Assembly (NCBI RefSeq): GCF_026230105.1 | Contig: NC_079483.1 | Span: 17,725,312 to 17,789,311 of the forward strand | Length of the DNA: 64,000 nt | Origin: Diorhabda sublineata | Lineage: Eukaryota > Arthropoda > Insecta > Coleoptera > Chrysomelidae | Reading direction: 5' to 3' | Shown here: piece by piece, positions 34,591 through 46,420 of the stretch | Layout: each line of letters begins with the position of its first letter | How positions within the stretch are numbered: position 1 is the first letter of the stretch | Notes under the pieces: model-generated | Databases searched by the model: none | What the model was told of the DNA's origin: nothing | What the model saw: only the letters and a program-made list of their open reading frames with translations | Position numbers and translations under genes: made by a program

Positions 34591-35324
34591 GGAAACAACA
34601 TGTAATGCAGGATATTTCACTAGTGGAAGTAAAAAACTAAAGACAAACGTGTAGGATAGAAAGGTAAATTCACCCCAATTTCCATGTCTGTTATCAAATT
34701 TTCTGGTACTAAACGAAACCTCTGGCTTCGTTATATTGTATGCAATTTCTTAATTTTTTTAGCAGCATTTATAGGGTTCGAAAACCATTTATTATTAATC
34801 GAAAGAACTACTCTAAGCGACCATTATGTACTCCATAAAATGAATCATAGATTTGAGCAAAGCTTGTGTGAGTCTTTTCACAACGGAATAACGAAGCAAA
34901 CTTAATAAATAAGCAGCTAGCCGATGAATGAATTTTCAAATAGAGCAGTGTTGATAAGTTAAATTTGTAAACCTCAAAAAAACCTTGTATGAAGAAAAAT
35001 TATTAATCAAACTGTTCCCACTCTCCTTAAAAGCTTATTATTCATTCCAACCCATAGAAAAACACTATCGATTTATGTCACGAAAAGGTTGAATTATAGT
35101 TTTCAAAGGTACTTCAGCAGTAGTAGAATTCGGACAAACTTATTATTTAAGTTAAGCGAACTGATCGATGAATTACGTTTTTTGTAATTTACAGAAATAT
35201 ACAGAATTGGTTCGTAGAAAAGTAAGAAAAACTGAAGGTATCGTAAGTATATGAAACAAAAAGAGAAAGGAAACAGCAAAATACAAAGGAAGAAACTTCT
35301 CATTGAAGGTTGGCGTCTCTATCC

Positions 35325-35640
35325 CTCGCAACATTAAACAATTCTCCGACGCTAAGATTTGTCCATTCTCTTATGATACGGAGCCAGGATTTCTTCTTCC
35401 TGCTGATCCCTTTCTTTCCCTCTTGGTAAGATGTGTCCTATGTTCTTCTTATCCTAATAATTGTTAACAGCTTTCTATTGCGACCAATGCGTCTTAGTAT
35501 TTCGTCGTTATTGATTCTGTCAGTTCAGGGTATCTTCAGGTTGCGTCTATAGAGCCACATCTCAAAGTTTTTTCATCATATGAGCTTTCAAGGTCCAAGT
35601 TTCCACTCCGTACAGCAGTACTGACCACACATTTCTTGGG
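35325..35640 (-). pseudogene. RTE-like non-LTR retrotransposon C-terminal fragment
   Basis: Minus-strand translation: LLYGVETWTLKAHMMKKL, then RRNLKIP, TDRINNDEILRRIGRNRKLL, and after frameshifts SWLRIIREWTNLSVGELFNV then ARDRDA. This is the classic order of RTE-type RT tails in insects (LLYG.E.WTL......, ILRI.WTDRV.N.E.LRR......L, ISWL..IR.WT...S...LF..ARDR). It is broken by at least three frameshifts or stops and 5' truncated. No RT catalytic box is present in the adjoining DNA. Confidence 0.75.
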
Positions 35641-36181
35641 CTATTAGATCGTCGTCGACAATAATTATTATCTGATGTTTTCCAACTACTAGGAGTGATT
35701 CTTACTGACCTTTAAGCAACAGAAAAGCAACCATTCTAAAGCTGCAAGCAAACAACATAAACAAAATGATAAAATTTGATATTTTGACCATTAAGTATAT
35801 CATTTTTGTCACCCATAGCTCGTGTTTTTGATAATAAATTGTATGACTGCTTTTAATTTTATTCCACTGATAGTATACATTTTTTTTTTCTGACCTAAAT
35901 ACCCTCCAATGAGTTCGTGGACACACTGGAGGAAATATAAATGAAATACTTTACGTACTTGCTAAAGTAGAGGCGGTTAAACCCTTTATAAGATTTGAGA
36001 ACTTTTTGTGGAACCAGTTACAGAACAATAAAGAAAAAGTTGAAGAAGAAGGTAGAGGGATAAAAAACTAGTTACTGGAAGAATCTAGGAGGAATAGTAA
36101 AGGTGAAAATACTCCTGGAAATAGATGATAGATGATGATAGGTTTAGCAGAGAATACAACGTGCAGATTCTGTTAAGCTGG

Positions 36182-36370
36182 GGGACGACACCTATTCATA
36201 TTTTCTTGAAGTATTGAGCACCACAGAGCTCCAGAGCATTGAGCATATTGAATGCGATTTCTTCATGTTCAGGAAGAAATTCCATTTGAAGACTGAGACA
36301 GAAAATGGGGACGACACCTTCATTCATATTCTCTTGAAGTATTGAGCACCACAGAGCTCCATAGCATTAT
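36182..36370. repeat. Short direct duplication next to a transposase crumb
   Basis: GGGACGACACC...TTCTTGAAGTATTGAGCACC and CACAGAGCTCCA.AGCATT occur at 36182 and again at 36307, an offset of about 125 bases. Between them (36278-36305), GAAATTCCATTTGAAGA and TGAGACAGAAAATG match, in DNA, part of the DDE transposase relic at 40536-40570. Confidence 0.6.
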
Positions 36371-36599
36371 ATCTACAAGACTTTGAACTAGGAGACGAAG
36401 ATCTCTAGCAATTGGAGCAATTCCACATTTCGAACTTTCTAAAAGAAGTACCAGCTGAGTATCACCAAAACCACAACAAGAGAAGGGGACAATCGAAAGC
36501 ACAATGATCGTCTGATGAAGTTTTTAGACTAATTAACTTGAGAGTCCACCTCGTTGGACTTAACCAGACCTCGTCTCGTAAGCTACAGGCGCCAGAGAT

Positions 36600-36800
36600 C
36601 GATACGCGTGGGTAGACGTTATAAATAATCTTTCTTATGAGTACAGAGCCTTAGAAAGTTGAGAATACACAAAACAGGACTTAGACCAGTTATTACATAT
36701 ACGAGTAGAGCCGAAAACATGTAGCTGTCACAGAAGAACGGAGAGGAACTTCGAATATTGGAAAGAAGGATCTTAATGGATCGGCGAGTGAGATGTAGAG
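36600..36800 (+). pseudogene. Non-LTR retrotransposon RT thumb fragment
   Basis: The translation contains EYRALRKLRIHKTGLRPVIT then YTSRAENM, a stop, and QKNGEELRILERRILMDRR. Insect Jockey/RTE/I-type RTs have K..LYKT.IRPV.TYG.E.WT, then KKDEE.LRIFERKILR, in the same order and spacing. It is truncated on both sides and has at least one stop. Confidence 0.62.
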
Positions 36801-37897
36801 TGTGTGAGTCCATACAATAGTGGTTATTGGTTAACTTTTTAGAAGTCGGTAAATCGGAACTCATAGAAATAGAGGGATGAAAATATAAATTTTGCATTTA
36901 CGCATTTGTTATAAATAATTGTATGTTATTTGTTTCAGTAACTTAAGATGTAGGTTTTGTGTACTAAATAGTGAAGAGTCCATATTATTGAAGACAAGTT
37001 TTTCCACTTTCATTATAATGAAAACCCACGTTGTTTGTTACTTCAAAATAATTATTATGCAACTACTTACTCATCCTGTTCTGGTACTTTTCTCTTTTGT
37101 AGTTTCGTAAGACGAAGTGTTATATTACGAAAGCTCTTATATTCTCTTTTATTTGTGTTCCTTTTTGGCTACAAACACATCTTTAGACTGTAAAATCAGT
37201 CTACTTTAAAATCCCACATAACTCTACGCCATAAGTAGACCAGTGAAGTAGAAAATACGTTATTCGACACTCTTTCTGGTTCTCCGTGGGGCTAAATATT
37301 GATTAGAGAGTGTTGAGCGACCCACATTCGCTGTCATCAGGTCGTCAAGCAAATTCGGGGTGACTCTTTTGATCCCTTTTTACGGGGGACACATACGAAT
37401 ATGTCCCCTACCGTTGACGACTTTCAATATCGAAAAAAAAAACGAGATTGTGATTTGAATGATTGAGTGAGTGACCATCGACGTGGACTGGGTAAATGTC
37501 GAAGAAAATTTATATTGAAAAGTTTTTATACAGAACGAATCCCGACGCCTACTCATATATAAAATATCAAACGAAATTATCTTTATCGAGTGTACGTTTT
37601 TAATGAAACCGTAATTTCTAGACCCTAGAAAACTTTTTTTTTATATTTTTTTCATACATCTTCTGTATTTTTATATTTCACGTAAGTTTTGTTATTATTA
37701 AGTTCCACTTTTCGTTCGTGATAATATCAAAATTTAACAAGTAAGGATTCATGTTTCGTGTCGATTTTGTTGTGCAAAGGACTAAGCCTCTATTCACATC
37801 CTTTGGAACTTTGAGACACTACGGAACTCACAGCCCTACACCTGGGAGTATATGAAATAGAAGATGAAGTACTTTGGCAACATACATCCATAGAAAA

Positions 37898-37965
<68 letters not shown>

Positions 37966-39129
37966 GGAAAAATGACATGCACAAGGAGACAAACACGTAC
38001 CTAAGTGTCCTTAAAATTGAGATCAAGAAGATGAATGATGACTCTAATAAGAAACCTACAGTTTCCTGAAGCCGAATAAATAATTTGAGACAAAACGAAT
38101 GGTCATTGTCTTCCTCGGGTATTTGTTGGTTCAGCCACTTACTTAATCGACCTTTTCAGGTGTAAATCTTGTTGGAGGTTAATTATAAAGTGATATCTTT
38201 GAAGTTTAAATTGTCTTCATGTTATGGTTTGTTTTATTCTTTATTTTCTCCTTTCTGTAACCTGTATTTCGTCAACTGTCGATAGGGGTATGATTACTTT
38301 TTAAATAATTCAGTTTTTATTTGTTTTGGGTTTTTCTTTGTAGCTAAAAACTGTCTTAATTACGTTGAATAAACTCATACTTGATCCACCCTCTTTCTTG
38401 GTGTAATTATTCCCACTTCTTAATCTTCGGGCGCTTCTCTTCATCACATATTTCGTTTATTATAATTTTAACTCTTTCTGTTATTTCCATTTCTGCATTT
38501 GCTCCAGCTTCAGTGCCTTTTCTAGTTTTAGTTTCTGTATTATCTGTTGTTTTTCTTTTGTACTCATTTCACCTTTTGTTGCTTAGGTTTCTGCTACTTC
38601 TGCTTCGCCTGCTTGTCCCTTTATTTTTCGCCTCCCACAACAAATCCCAACTTCTCATGATATCATCTTCGTTTGTTATTATATCTTATTTTGCGTCCTT
38701 AATGTTTGTTATCTCTATGTATAATGGTCTTATAAGGGAAGAATTCGTTACAAGCTTCAATTGATTGATTTCGTGAATGGAAAGTGGCAACGTTTTATTG
38801 TAACTACGTTTTAGAGTTGAAATATTGAAATCCTGGTGACTCTAAACTTACTAAAATAAAGACCGACTATGTCTTTAGCATACATAACGGCTCACGAAAT
38901 ACCTCTGAACTATATAAGAGGTCCTCATGTATTCATTTTTGATTCTTCCTGTCCGGTCCTGTATAGAGATTTCTCAATATAACTGTACGATTGAAAGCTT
39001 GTTTTTTACCAATACATTCGCCCTTGCCCTTGCACCAATTGAATTTTGTACGCTTTTAAATATTTTTCTTCAAAATTGAATGCAAGAATGATTTTTTAAT
39101 GATCACTAATTGATTTAGCTCGCGAAATA
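36801..39129. other. Unassigned DNA
   Basis: No recognised gene. A 127-codon hydrophobic frame at 38381-38764 is made of low-complexity Leu/Ser/Phe codons and reads as lysine/glutamate-rich text on the other strand; I do not trust either reading. A small hairpin, GGGGACACATA then TATGTCCCC, lies at about 37385-37408. Confidence 0.35.
37902..37961. repeat. (TA)n microsatellite
   Basis: About 30 uninterrupted TA dinucleotides. The Ile-Tyr repeat frame across it is an artefact of the repeat. Confidence 0.99.
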
Positions 39130-40200
39130 TGTCCTTTGGCCGGGCCTGTCTAGCTACAATGAAATTCTAAAATTCGGCGAATTCATGCGGCGCCTTTCAT
39201 CTGTTTTTTATAAATGGTGGACGCGCCTTTGATATTTCCTTTTAGAACTTTTTATTATATAAGGCGATTTATTACAGTATTTCTTCTAAATAATTTTTAA
39301 GAAAGTCTATTTATTTATTTCTTTTGTTTCTTTTTGTTCTAGAATTTTATTTAGGTATATAAATGATTTGTGAAAACGCAGTTAGTAAGTTTCAAATAAA
39401 TAGTCGTAACGAAAAGAACGAATTAGTAAAAGTAATCGCAGATATTGTTTAAGTGATAATTATTATTATTATAAGTTTATATGATTTTTTTATTGATTAA
39501 ACTTGGAACTATAGGAACAAAAAGATATAAATTGAGTGTCATACGACCTTAATGACATTATACATTTTGAGTTGGCAATGTGCGGGAATTATAACAGCCG
39601 CATCGAAGAAAAAAAACTCACGAATGGAATTATTTATTTGGGTAGAAGGTTCTCGCCGCCACATTGACAGTTTAATCAAAGACTGTTACGTCCTTGCTAG
39701 CAATAACATATCGACCAATTTCCTCAGCTATAAATCGTAAACACTGAACGCCAGCCGATCAAATGAAATGGTTCTTTCTGTAAGAATGTGTTGCATTATT
39801 CGTCTGAATAAGTAAATGTACTTAGAACGATTGGTTCTGCTTTCCGAAACATTTTTCATCGTGTCAGAACAATCTTTTCTATTCTAAGATTGTCTTTAAA
39901 TTCTCTATTTTGAATTTTACTTGTTGCAGTTTATACAATATCGAGATATTATTTTAATATTACACCGGGGCATTACGCTCAAACACACCCAAAATAATTA
40001 TATTCATTCAGGACAAATTTTTGTTCTGAAATTTACTTATTTTATTCAATATTTTTACGAACTCGTCCCCAATAAGGGCCGTGAGGCCGGCCCTGTGAGG
40101 TTATAAAATATAGAATTTGGCGAAATCGGATTCGTTTGAAGTTTTTATAAAAGCAGCGAATTTTTTAATAATAATAAAAGTAAATTGAGTGGAAAATAAT
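39130..40200. repeat. Possible decayed LTR pair
   Basis: GGCCGGGCCTGT followed by AAAATTCGGCGAATTC near 39138-39182 resembles GGCCGGCCCTGT followed by GAATTTGGCGAAATC near 40085-40128. ACGAACTCGTCC at 40058, and GGCGCCTTT, TTCTAGAATT and AATAAATAGTCGTAA further left, also have partners near 32130-32480. This could be two LTR remnants of one family about 950 bases apart. No gag/pol text is seen between them. Confidence 0.28.
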
Positions 40201-40261
40201 GGAGATCTAAGAAAATTCATAATAAATACTGGAAATAACCACTTCCAGCCAAAATACAGGA

Positions 40262-40680
40262 GCGTAACGTACGTGTCATTGATTTGAGGCGTCCACGCTA
40301 TTTGAATATCAAATTTTTGATATCAAATATGGGCGTCTTGTAGACTGATGATTTAAGGTAACCCCATAAACAGAAATCGCAGGGATTTAACTCTGGTGAT
40401 CGAGGAGGTCAATGTTGGAGCTCTTCTTGACCGGTTGGGATAAGTTTACTATACATTAGAGCAAGAACCACATGTTTTGTCTGATATTGACAGCGGTTTC
40501 TTCATTTGCAGATCATTTTTGATAAAACTGGTGTTAGAAATTCCATTTGAAGAATGAGGCTGAAAATGTGGCCCAATTAAGTTATACCCTACAATACCAA
40601 TCTATACGTTGACTGAAAAAACATTTTGAAAATGGTGCTCTATAATCTCATGGGAATTATTATATAATCTGAACAAGCAA
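40262..40680 (-). pseudogene. DDE transposase relic, C-terminal half (Tc1/mariner-superfamily type)
   Basis: On the minus strand HFKMFFSVNVWIGIVGYNLI followed by GPHFQPHSSNGIS (about 40635-40535) is the first-Asp-proximal region. After a deleted or frameshifted stretch comes PPRSPELNPCDF, then CLWGYLKSSVYKTPI (about 40412-40330), the third-acid region of the catalytic triad. The intervening second-Asp block (normally HDGAPAH) is not visible. This transposase group is abundant in insects, and I recall it occurring with a DUF4817-type DNA-binding domain; that part is absent here. The fragment at 17215 belongs to a similar protein. Confidence 0.72.
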
Positions 40681-43600
40681 AACTTCACTTATGAATTACC
40701 CTATATATTTCGAAGTAGTTTTTTAGTTGATTCGTAAAAATCGTCTATAAATAAGAAAATCCGTATGATGTTTACTTCAATCTGTAGATGAATTTGTAAT
40801 TCTACAAGATTTTCAAACAGTTTCTCAAACAAGATGTTGTCTTTCCATTGATTTACTTTTTGGGTTAAATGACACGTGAAAACAAAAATAACACTAAACA
40901 AACATAATTTCCGTGGAAACCTCTCGAAGAAACAACTCCGCCGACCCTACGTTAGATAAATTGTACAAACAACAATTTCCGAAAGTATACATCTAACGAA
41001 ATACAAGCATTTTTTCCTCGGGAAAAGAAAATTCAGCCTTTTTCCGATTCCTGTCGCGTAAGAAAAATTTCACCCGCTAAGTAAACATCATTAATAAAAG
41101 CAATTTAGTGCCGTGTCGCTTTTCTCTAGATTTCCTTTAAATTGTCGAAAAAGAAAAGAGGTGAATGCGCGCTACCCCAAAGTTCTGGTCGGAAAAGTTT
41201 ACACACTTTGAAAACTTTTAAATTCAATATTCATGATCTGACGTGGAAAAGAAAAAGGGTTGTTCTGATTTATCTGCACTGAGAGAAAGTACATTTAATT
41301 TCGAGAGTTCTCCAGATAATAAAATACAATGTCTGGCTTTCCAGTCTTCCTGTCTAAGTCACTTCATTCTTCTTAATTCATGTACAGGGTGTCCCGGGAG
41401 TCGTATAAAATGAAGGATGGTCCATAGTAGAGGATAAATATACCGATTGAAACCTTATAAATAGACATTATTTCAAGTAAACTCTGTTTTGTACATAGAA
41501 CATCACGTGTAACTTATGTTCATATTAGTCTGGATTACGTATATAAATATAAGACTTCAATCTCTTGACTATTTATTGCAAACCTTAATCACCTATTACC
41601 AGGTGACCGTGCTAGACAAGCGGCTAAAACCCATCTGGGAAATATATTTACGCATGAGTTGAGAGACTCTCACTAAAATTTTGATCATTTTGGACGCTTA
41701 GTTTCGGCGTTATACTTCGAGGTGTCAGGTGTCAGTCGGCTGACGGCAGACGTCAGGCGACGAGTTGCAGACGATGATTATGTGTTAATGTGATTACGGA
41801 TGAAATATTTACCAATTGAGATTAGTATTATGATGTCGTTTAGAACGCATCGAGCAATTTTAGCACCATAAGATAAAATGGAATTTATGCAGATATCTGT
41901 TGGATTATTTGATTTGAATTTTATTAAGTATCATAATAAATCTATAGCGAAGAAGGAATTGCAAGATTCCAAACTTTTCTGAGAGGTTATATGAAACTGA
42001 GATAATATACTATGTACTCGCCCTTATCCGCTAGGATCCTCCGATTAATGGTCCTAATGGTAAAAGAACAACGAGATATCAACCTCGAAACATTAAATAA
42101 ACTTTCTAGGCTCTTAATCCAAAAATCAGCTCATTACACTACACTATACACTATTGAAGTGTTTCCTACTATCTCTTGACGAGATTTTCAAGGTTAGACA
42201 TTTTTCTAGTCTCTTTTGACATTTAGGTATAGTCGGGAACAGTGATCAAGATTATTTTAAACGACACGCAGTCAGTCTTGATTCAACACTGATAATACCT
42301 GATGATAATAAATAAATGAAGTTAATATTTACAACAATGTTTAAATTTCTTAAAGGTAGTGGAAATAAGTTTCTACTACCTTGATTTCAATCGTGATTTC
42401 GTTTACTCAGACTCTTCTGACTCAGAATATTTTAATAGTGCAGTGATTTTCGTTTCGTTTTAATCATTTTTTTCTTAGCTTTTGTAGACAATCATTTGTG
42501 TCATTAATTTACTTGACATCAAGTTATGTATGATTTAGTTTTCGATGAAATAAAGTCTGATTCATACTCGAGTGGCGCTGCTTAGCGGATAAAATCGAAT
42601 TTTCAACCAATATTTCCGTTTTTACTTCATTGAATGGTTTCAAAATTAATTATATGTATTTGTAAATTTGTAATTCTTATTCTTAAAATCTTTTTTTGTC
42701 AAAATCTGGAAAAATGAGTGGCTCCAATGGAATAATTCGTGTATATTAATTTATGAAAATATAGAAAAAACATATCGTTGGTGAAGTTAATAGAAAATTT
42801 CCCGGTGAACGCTTTGAATTGCCCGGAAAAACCCTCCAACTTCCATTGATGATTTTGAGAATTCAGAAAAAAGGCCTACCATGAAAAGAATCTTAGAAAC
42901 AGTAAAAAATGAGAAACTGGGATGAATTTTACTGGCAAAATAGATTCGTTTGGAAGACTGATTGAAAGAATGAGATTCAAATGGAAAAGAGCCGAAGATA
43001 ACAGTTTTAATGGACGACATAAAAGCAAAAGATTTGAATATTTAAAAAATTTGAGAAAATATACAAAAGGGACGGTCAATTTTATATACTACTATCTGTG
43101 TTGATAAAACTAGAACATTTTAAAGTTGTTTCAACTTCCATATAGTGATCCCCCAACCCCAGTACACTCTTCCAACATCAATCTGAATATTTAATAAAAT
43201 TTTACGTATTTTTTCACATTCTGGATTTTTGTGCCGCTCAATTTTTCGTTGGAAACCTCGTATAATAATTTATTGTCGCTCTTATGTAACGTATTACCTG
43301 CTAAATTAAAATTTTCTTTGCATTTCAATAATTTAAAAGGAAAACTTATCTATAAAAATCAATTTTCGACGTCTGTCAGTGGGTAAGACAAAGTTTTTTT
43401 ATTTCGAATTTAAAATTATATACAATGAGCTATTCAAAATGTCCTTAAAACTCGAAAAGGAGGCACTTATCAAATATTCAGTTACTTTATAAATATTTCA
43501 AATATTTCTGTCAAAGAAAACAAAGAACTGCGGAGCTCTGTAACGATAAAAAGCGTATAGCTAAGAATATTCTCCATTTTCTTGTGAGGTACAATGAACT

Positions 43601-44379
43601 GTACGTTGTCGTCGGAAAAACTCAAAGAAAAGCTTCGACGAGAAAAATAACCTAGCAACGCTACTCACAGGTAAGTACTCCAAGACAAATATTTAGACTA
43701 TTTTAATAAAATTTCGCGAAACGTAATTTGAAACCCGACGACATTCATCCGATTCTATTCCCTTGAATATTTTCTTGGAGGAACTGAGCTGAATAGCTTG
43801 ATTAACTCCTTACAATGGGGGGCTGATCGTCGACATTATCTCTTAATTTTCATGGATAAATCTACATTTTCTTATCCTATGTTTGAACAGTGAAACCGGC
43901 GGTGATGGACTTAGTTTTACTGAAAATTATTACTGGAATAATGGTTAGCGTTTCTATAATGAAGATAATATCAAAGAGAAATTTTACATTTTAACGAAAA
44001 TCACAGTATTACTATATTAAATAAGTTTTCAAACATACTTTTCTCCCAAAACGCCATTTATAGTTTTAATCCTCTTATAAAATGTCTTATTACTACACAG
44101 AATAATTCTGTTTATAGTACAAATAGAATTATTGTTCAAGGAATTAGTCTTCAGTCCCATATCCAAGCTAAAATATCAAGTTATAAGTACGCAATGGTAT
44201 TTCCAAGTATTTTGAGCTTGAATAGAATTTGAGTTGTTCAAGTACTTTGAAATTTATAAGAAAATTCACTCGAAAACAATCAAACGAAGCAACGTGAAGA
44301 AAAAAAAATGTAATAGGAATGAAACCGTAGCATATACACATTGTACTCTCATTAACTGTGTCTTCCCCTCTAATTTTAC
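40681..44379. other. Unassigned DNA with a few isolated signals
   Basis: ACAGGGTGTCCCGGGAGTC at 41386 looks like a terminal repeat of a DDE transposon, possibly that of the relic to its left; no second end found. At 41720-41765 there is a cluster of GTCAG/CTGAC words. A strong plus-strand donor CACAG|GTAAGTACT lies at 43672. It is preceded by a short frame opening MNCTLSSEKLKEKLRREK and a stop, so it is not a convincing coding exon. Open frames at 42787-43104 overlap each other on both strands. Confidence 0.35.
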
Positions 44380-45065
44380 ATCATTTTCTGGTTGCCACTG
44401 TTGCTCGAAGGTGGATGACCTGAAAGCGAACGATCTTCAAGCTTATTGCACCGTTTGCTCACTCCAAACTAAGAGCGCAACCTCGAGACCAGCTCAGAGC
44501 AGTGTTTGCCGTTGTTTAAGAGCAATCTGAAGGAGTTTCTGCGTTGATCAATATCAATCGCTAAACCATGGATGCACTGGTACACATCAAAGATCAAGGA
44601 GCAATAGCAACAGTGGAATTCAAACTGAAAAAGTACTCCAAATAAGTGAAAGAGCAGAAAATGGTATGACCATCGTATTTTGGGGTTCGCTTGGTGTTGT
44701 CTACATCTAACACTTGTAGACGAGCAAAGTAGTTATGGGAACGTACTATATAGAATTATTGGGCCGATTCTATGTATATTTGGAATGAAAACGACTCTAT
44801 TTGACTAAAAAACAGTGCCCCCAAGATAATGTATATCTATACTCGCCGTGACCAAATTCGTCGAATGGGTTGCAAACTGCATATTCAACCAAATTTCCAG
44901 ATTTGGCTTCATGTGACTCTTTTTGTTCGGAAACTGCAGAAGCACCACAACTCCGCAAACAACTACAAGAAGTATTTTTTAAACTTAAAATTTAGAGAAG
45001 TTGGAGCATCTCTGGGTCAATTGTATTGAATTGAAAAGAGACTTTATTGTGGAATATATTGTCTT
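44380..45065 (+). pseudogene. Mariner transposase relic, lineage D, possibly rearranged
   Basis: From about 44550 the plus strand gives TMD (first-Asp region), then GMTIVFWGSLGVVYI, GTYYIELLGRF, QDNV with the second Asp at 44825-44827, and KFPDLASCD with the third Asp at 44915-44917. Second and third Asp are 30 codons apart in one frame, about five fewer than the DD34D spacing, so a small in-frame deletion is likely. Stops interrupt the frame in two places. Just upstream (44380-44550) the minus strand reads LEDRSLSGHPPSSN, like the mariner LED.PRSGRP linker, which would mean the N-terminal part is inverted. That last point is weak. Confidence 0.68.
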
Positions 45066-46182
45066 TTTCTAACATTTTCGTTTTTATTTGGTAGGTAGTT
45101 TTTATCGCAGCACCCTCGTATGTATATATCGAATCGGTATAGAAGACCAAGTAATTAAATAAATTTGGCAATGATCAATTTATGATATAAGTATTTTAAT
45201 TGGAAATATGTGTATATCTTCATTTTTTATTGTTGTTTAGATATTTTTTCTTGACACTATATTTTCCCCAACCACGTTTAAACTGCGCAAAACTATTACA
45301 AAACGAATTTTTGATAATTAATTTTAGTAGATACCATGAATTCTCGTTTGTGTCCTTAAGCTTTTATCGTAGTTTTTAACTAATTATATAAGATAAAATT
45401 AGATAGAAATACAATAATTCTACTATACTATTTTTTTTTCCACACGACTTTGACGATGCTAATTTGAGTAGAAAACGTTGATGACTACGCACAGGTAAAC
45501 AAATATTCTACCCCATACATATATTAATTAATTTTGCTTCTGTTGTACAAAACAGCAAAATTTTATAGAGACTTTGTTAAAACAAATTATATGAGTTGAG
45601 AAAACCATATGACTAATGAGTCTTGACGTGGATGTAGAATTAAAAAAGCTTTTTAATTAATCATTCATAGTAAACTTTTCGTTATACCATAATGTCTTCA
45701 GTAAATTCAAGTATATTTTCTTTGTTAATGTTCAAATATCGATAGAGCATTATATAAATTGTAAAAAAAGATCAATAATACATTATAACTTTACGACATT
45801 TTTATCGAAATGGTGACAGGAACGAAAAGAATATTCCCTATTTTGATAGGATCGTGATAATCATATTGCCCACGAATAAGGTATAGCGAATTGAATTTTT
45901 TTATCAAATTATTACTTTTTCCAAAAGTAAAGTTTTCTCTTGACACAATAAAAACAATGGTATGAAACCTTTTACTCCAATTTTAATAGATAACGCTACA
46001 AGAATCAAAAGAAATTTATAATTACACCAGAAGATGGAATAACTAACAATGGACATGGTCTTGGACTTGGATGTCTTATAGATGCTCAAGATTTTGATAA
46101 AGTATGTCTGCTGTATAAACATATGAGTATGATAGCTCCAATTGCAACAAAGATTATTCCTTGTAGAAAATCACTCATAATA
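45066..46182. other. Unassigned DNA
   Basis: Very AT-rich, with no recognised gene or repeat. Confidence 0.35.
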
Positions 46183-46420
46183 TACTAAAAAATTGAGTCT
46201 GGAGTACCCCAAGGATGCCGTACTGAGCCCCTCCATCTTCACAGACGACATAACAATGCTAGCCTTTCACCGCAACCCAGAAAAAAAATAATTTGAATAA
46301 TATAGAAGAAATAGAAGTCAACGAATTAGAATTACACCTAATTAACTGCCAATTTACAAAAGTAGAGAGTTTGAAACATCTAGACACACATTTAGACAAA
46401 AAATTACGGTGGAACATATT
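46183..46420 (+). pseudogene. Jockey-like non-LTR RT fragment
   Basis: ESGVPQGC (RT motif B, normally SGVPQGS) is followed in another frame by SIFTDDITMLAFHR (the catalytic A/FADD box region). Then comes VNELELHLINCQFTKVESLK and HLDTHLDKKLRW, corresponding to the VKYLG..LD..L.W segment. At least two frameshifts separate these, and the span between SGVPQG and DD is shortened. The relic stops at LRWN, exactly where the adjacent 390-bp tandem array begins. Confidence 0.62.

Noticed and set aside
34777..34800. GGGTTCGAAAACC as a tRNA T-arm
   Set aside because: No A-box, acceptor stem or anticodon arm can be placed around it.
37790..38026. 78-codon open frame rich in Ile-Tyr repeats
   Set aside because: Translation of the (TA)n microsatellite.
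38381..38764. 127-codon hydrophobic open frame, possible membrane protein
   Set aside because: Low-complexity Leu/Ser/Phe text, no membrane-protein family resemblance and no splice or start context; the opposite strand reads as Lys/Glu-rich text.
43580..43680. Plus-strand exon ending at CACAG|GTAAGTACT
   Set aside because: The donor is strong, but upstream frames are closed within about 25 codons and no good acceptor precedes it; at most a non-coding first exon.
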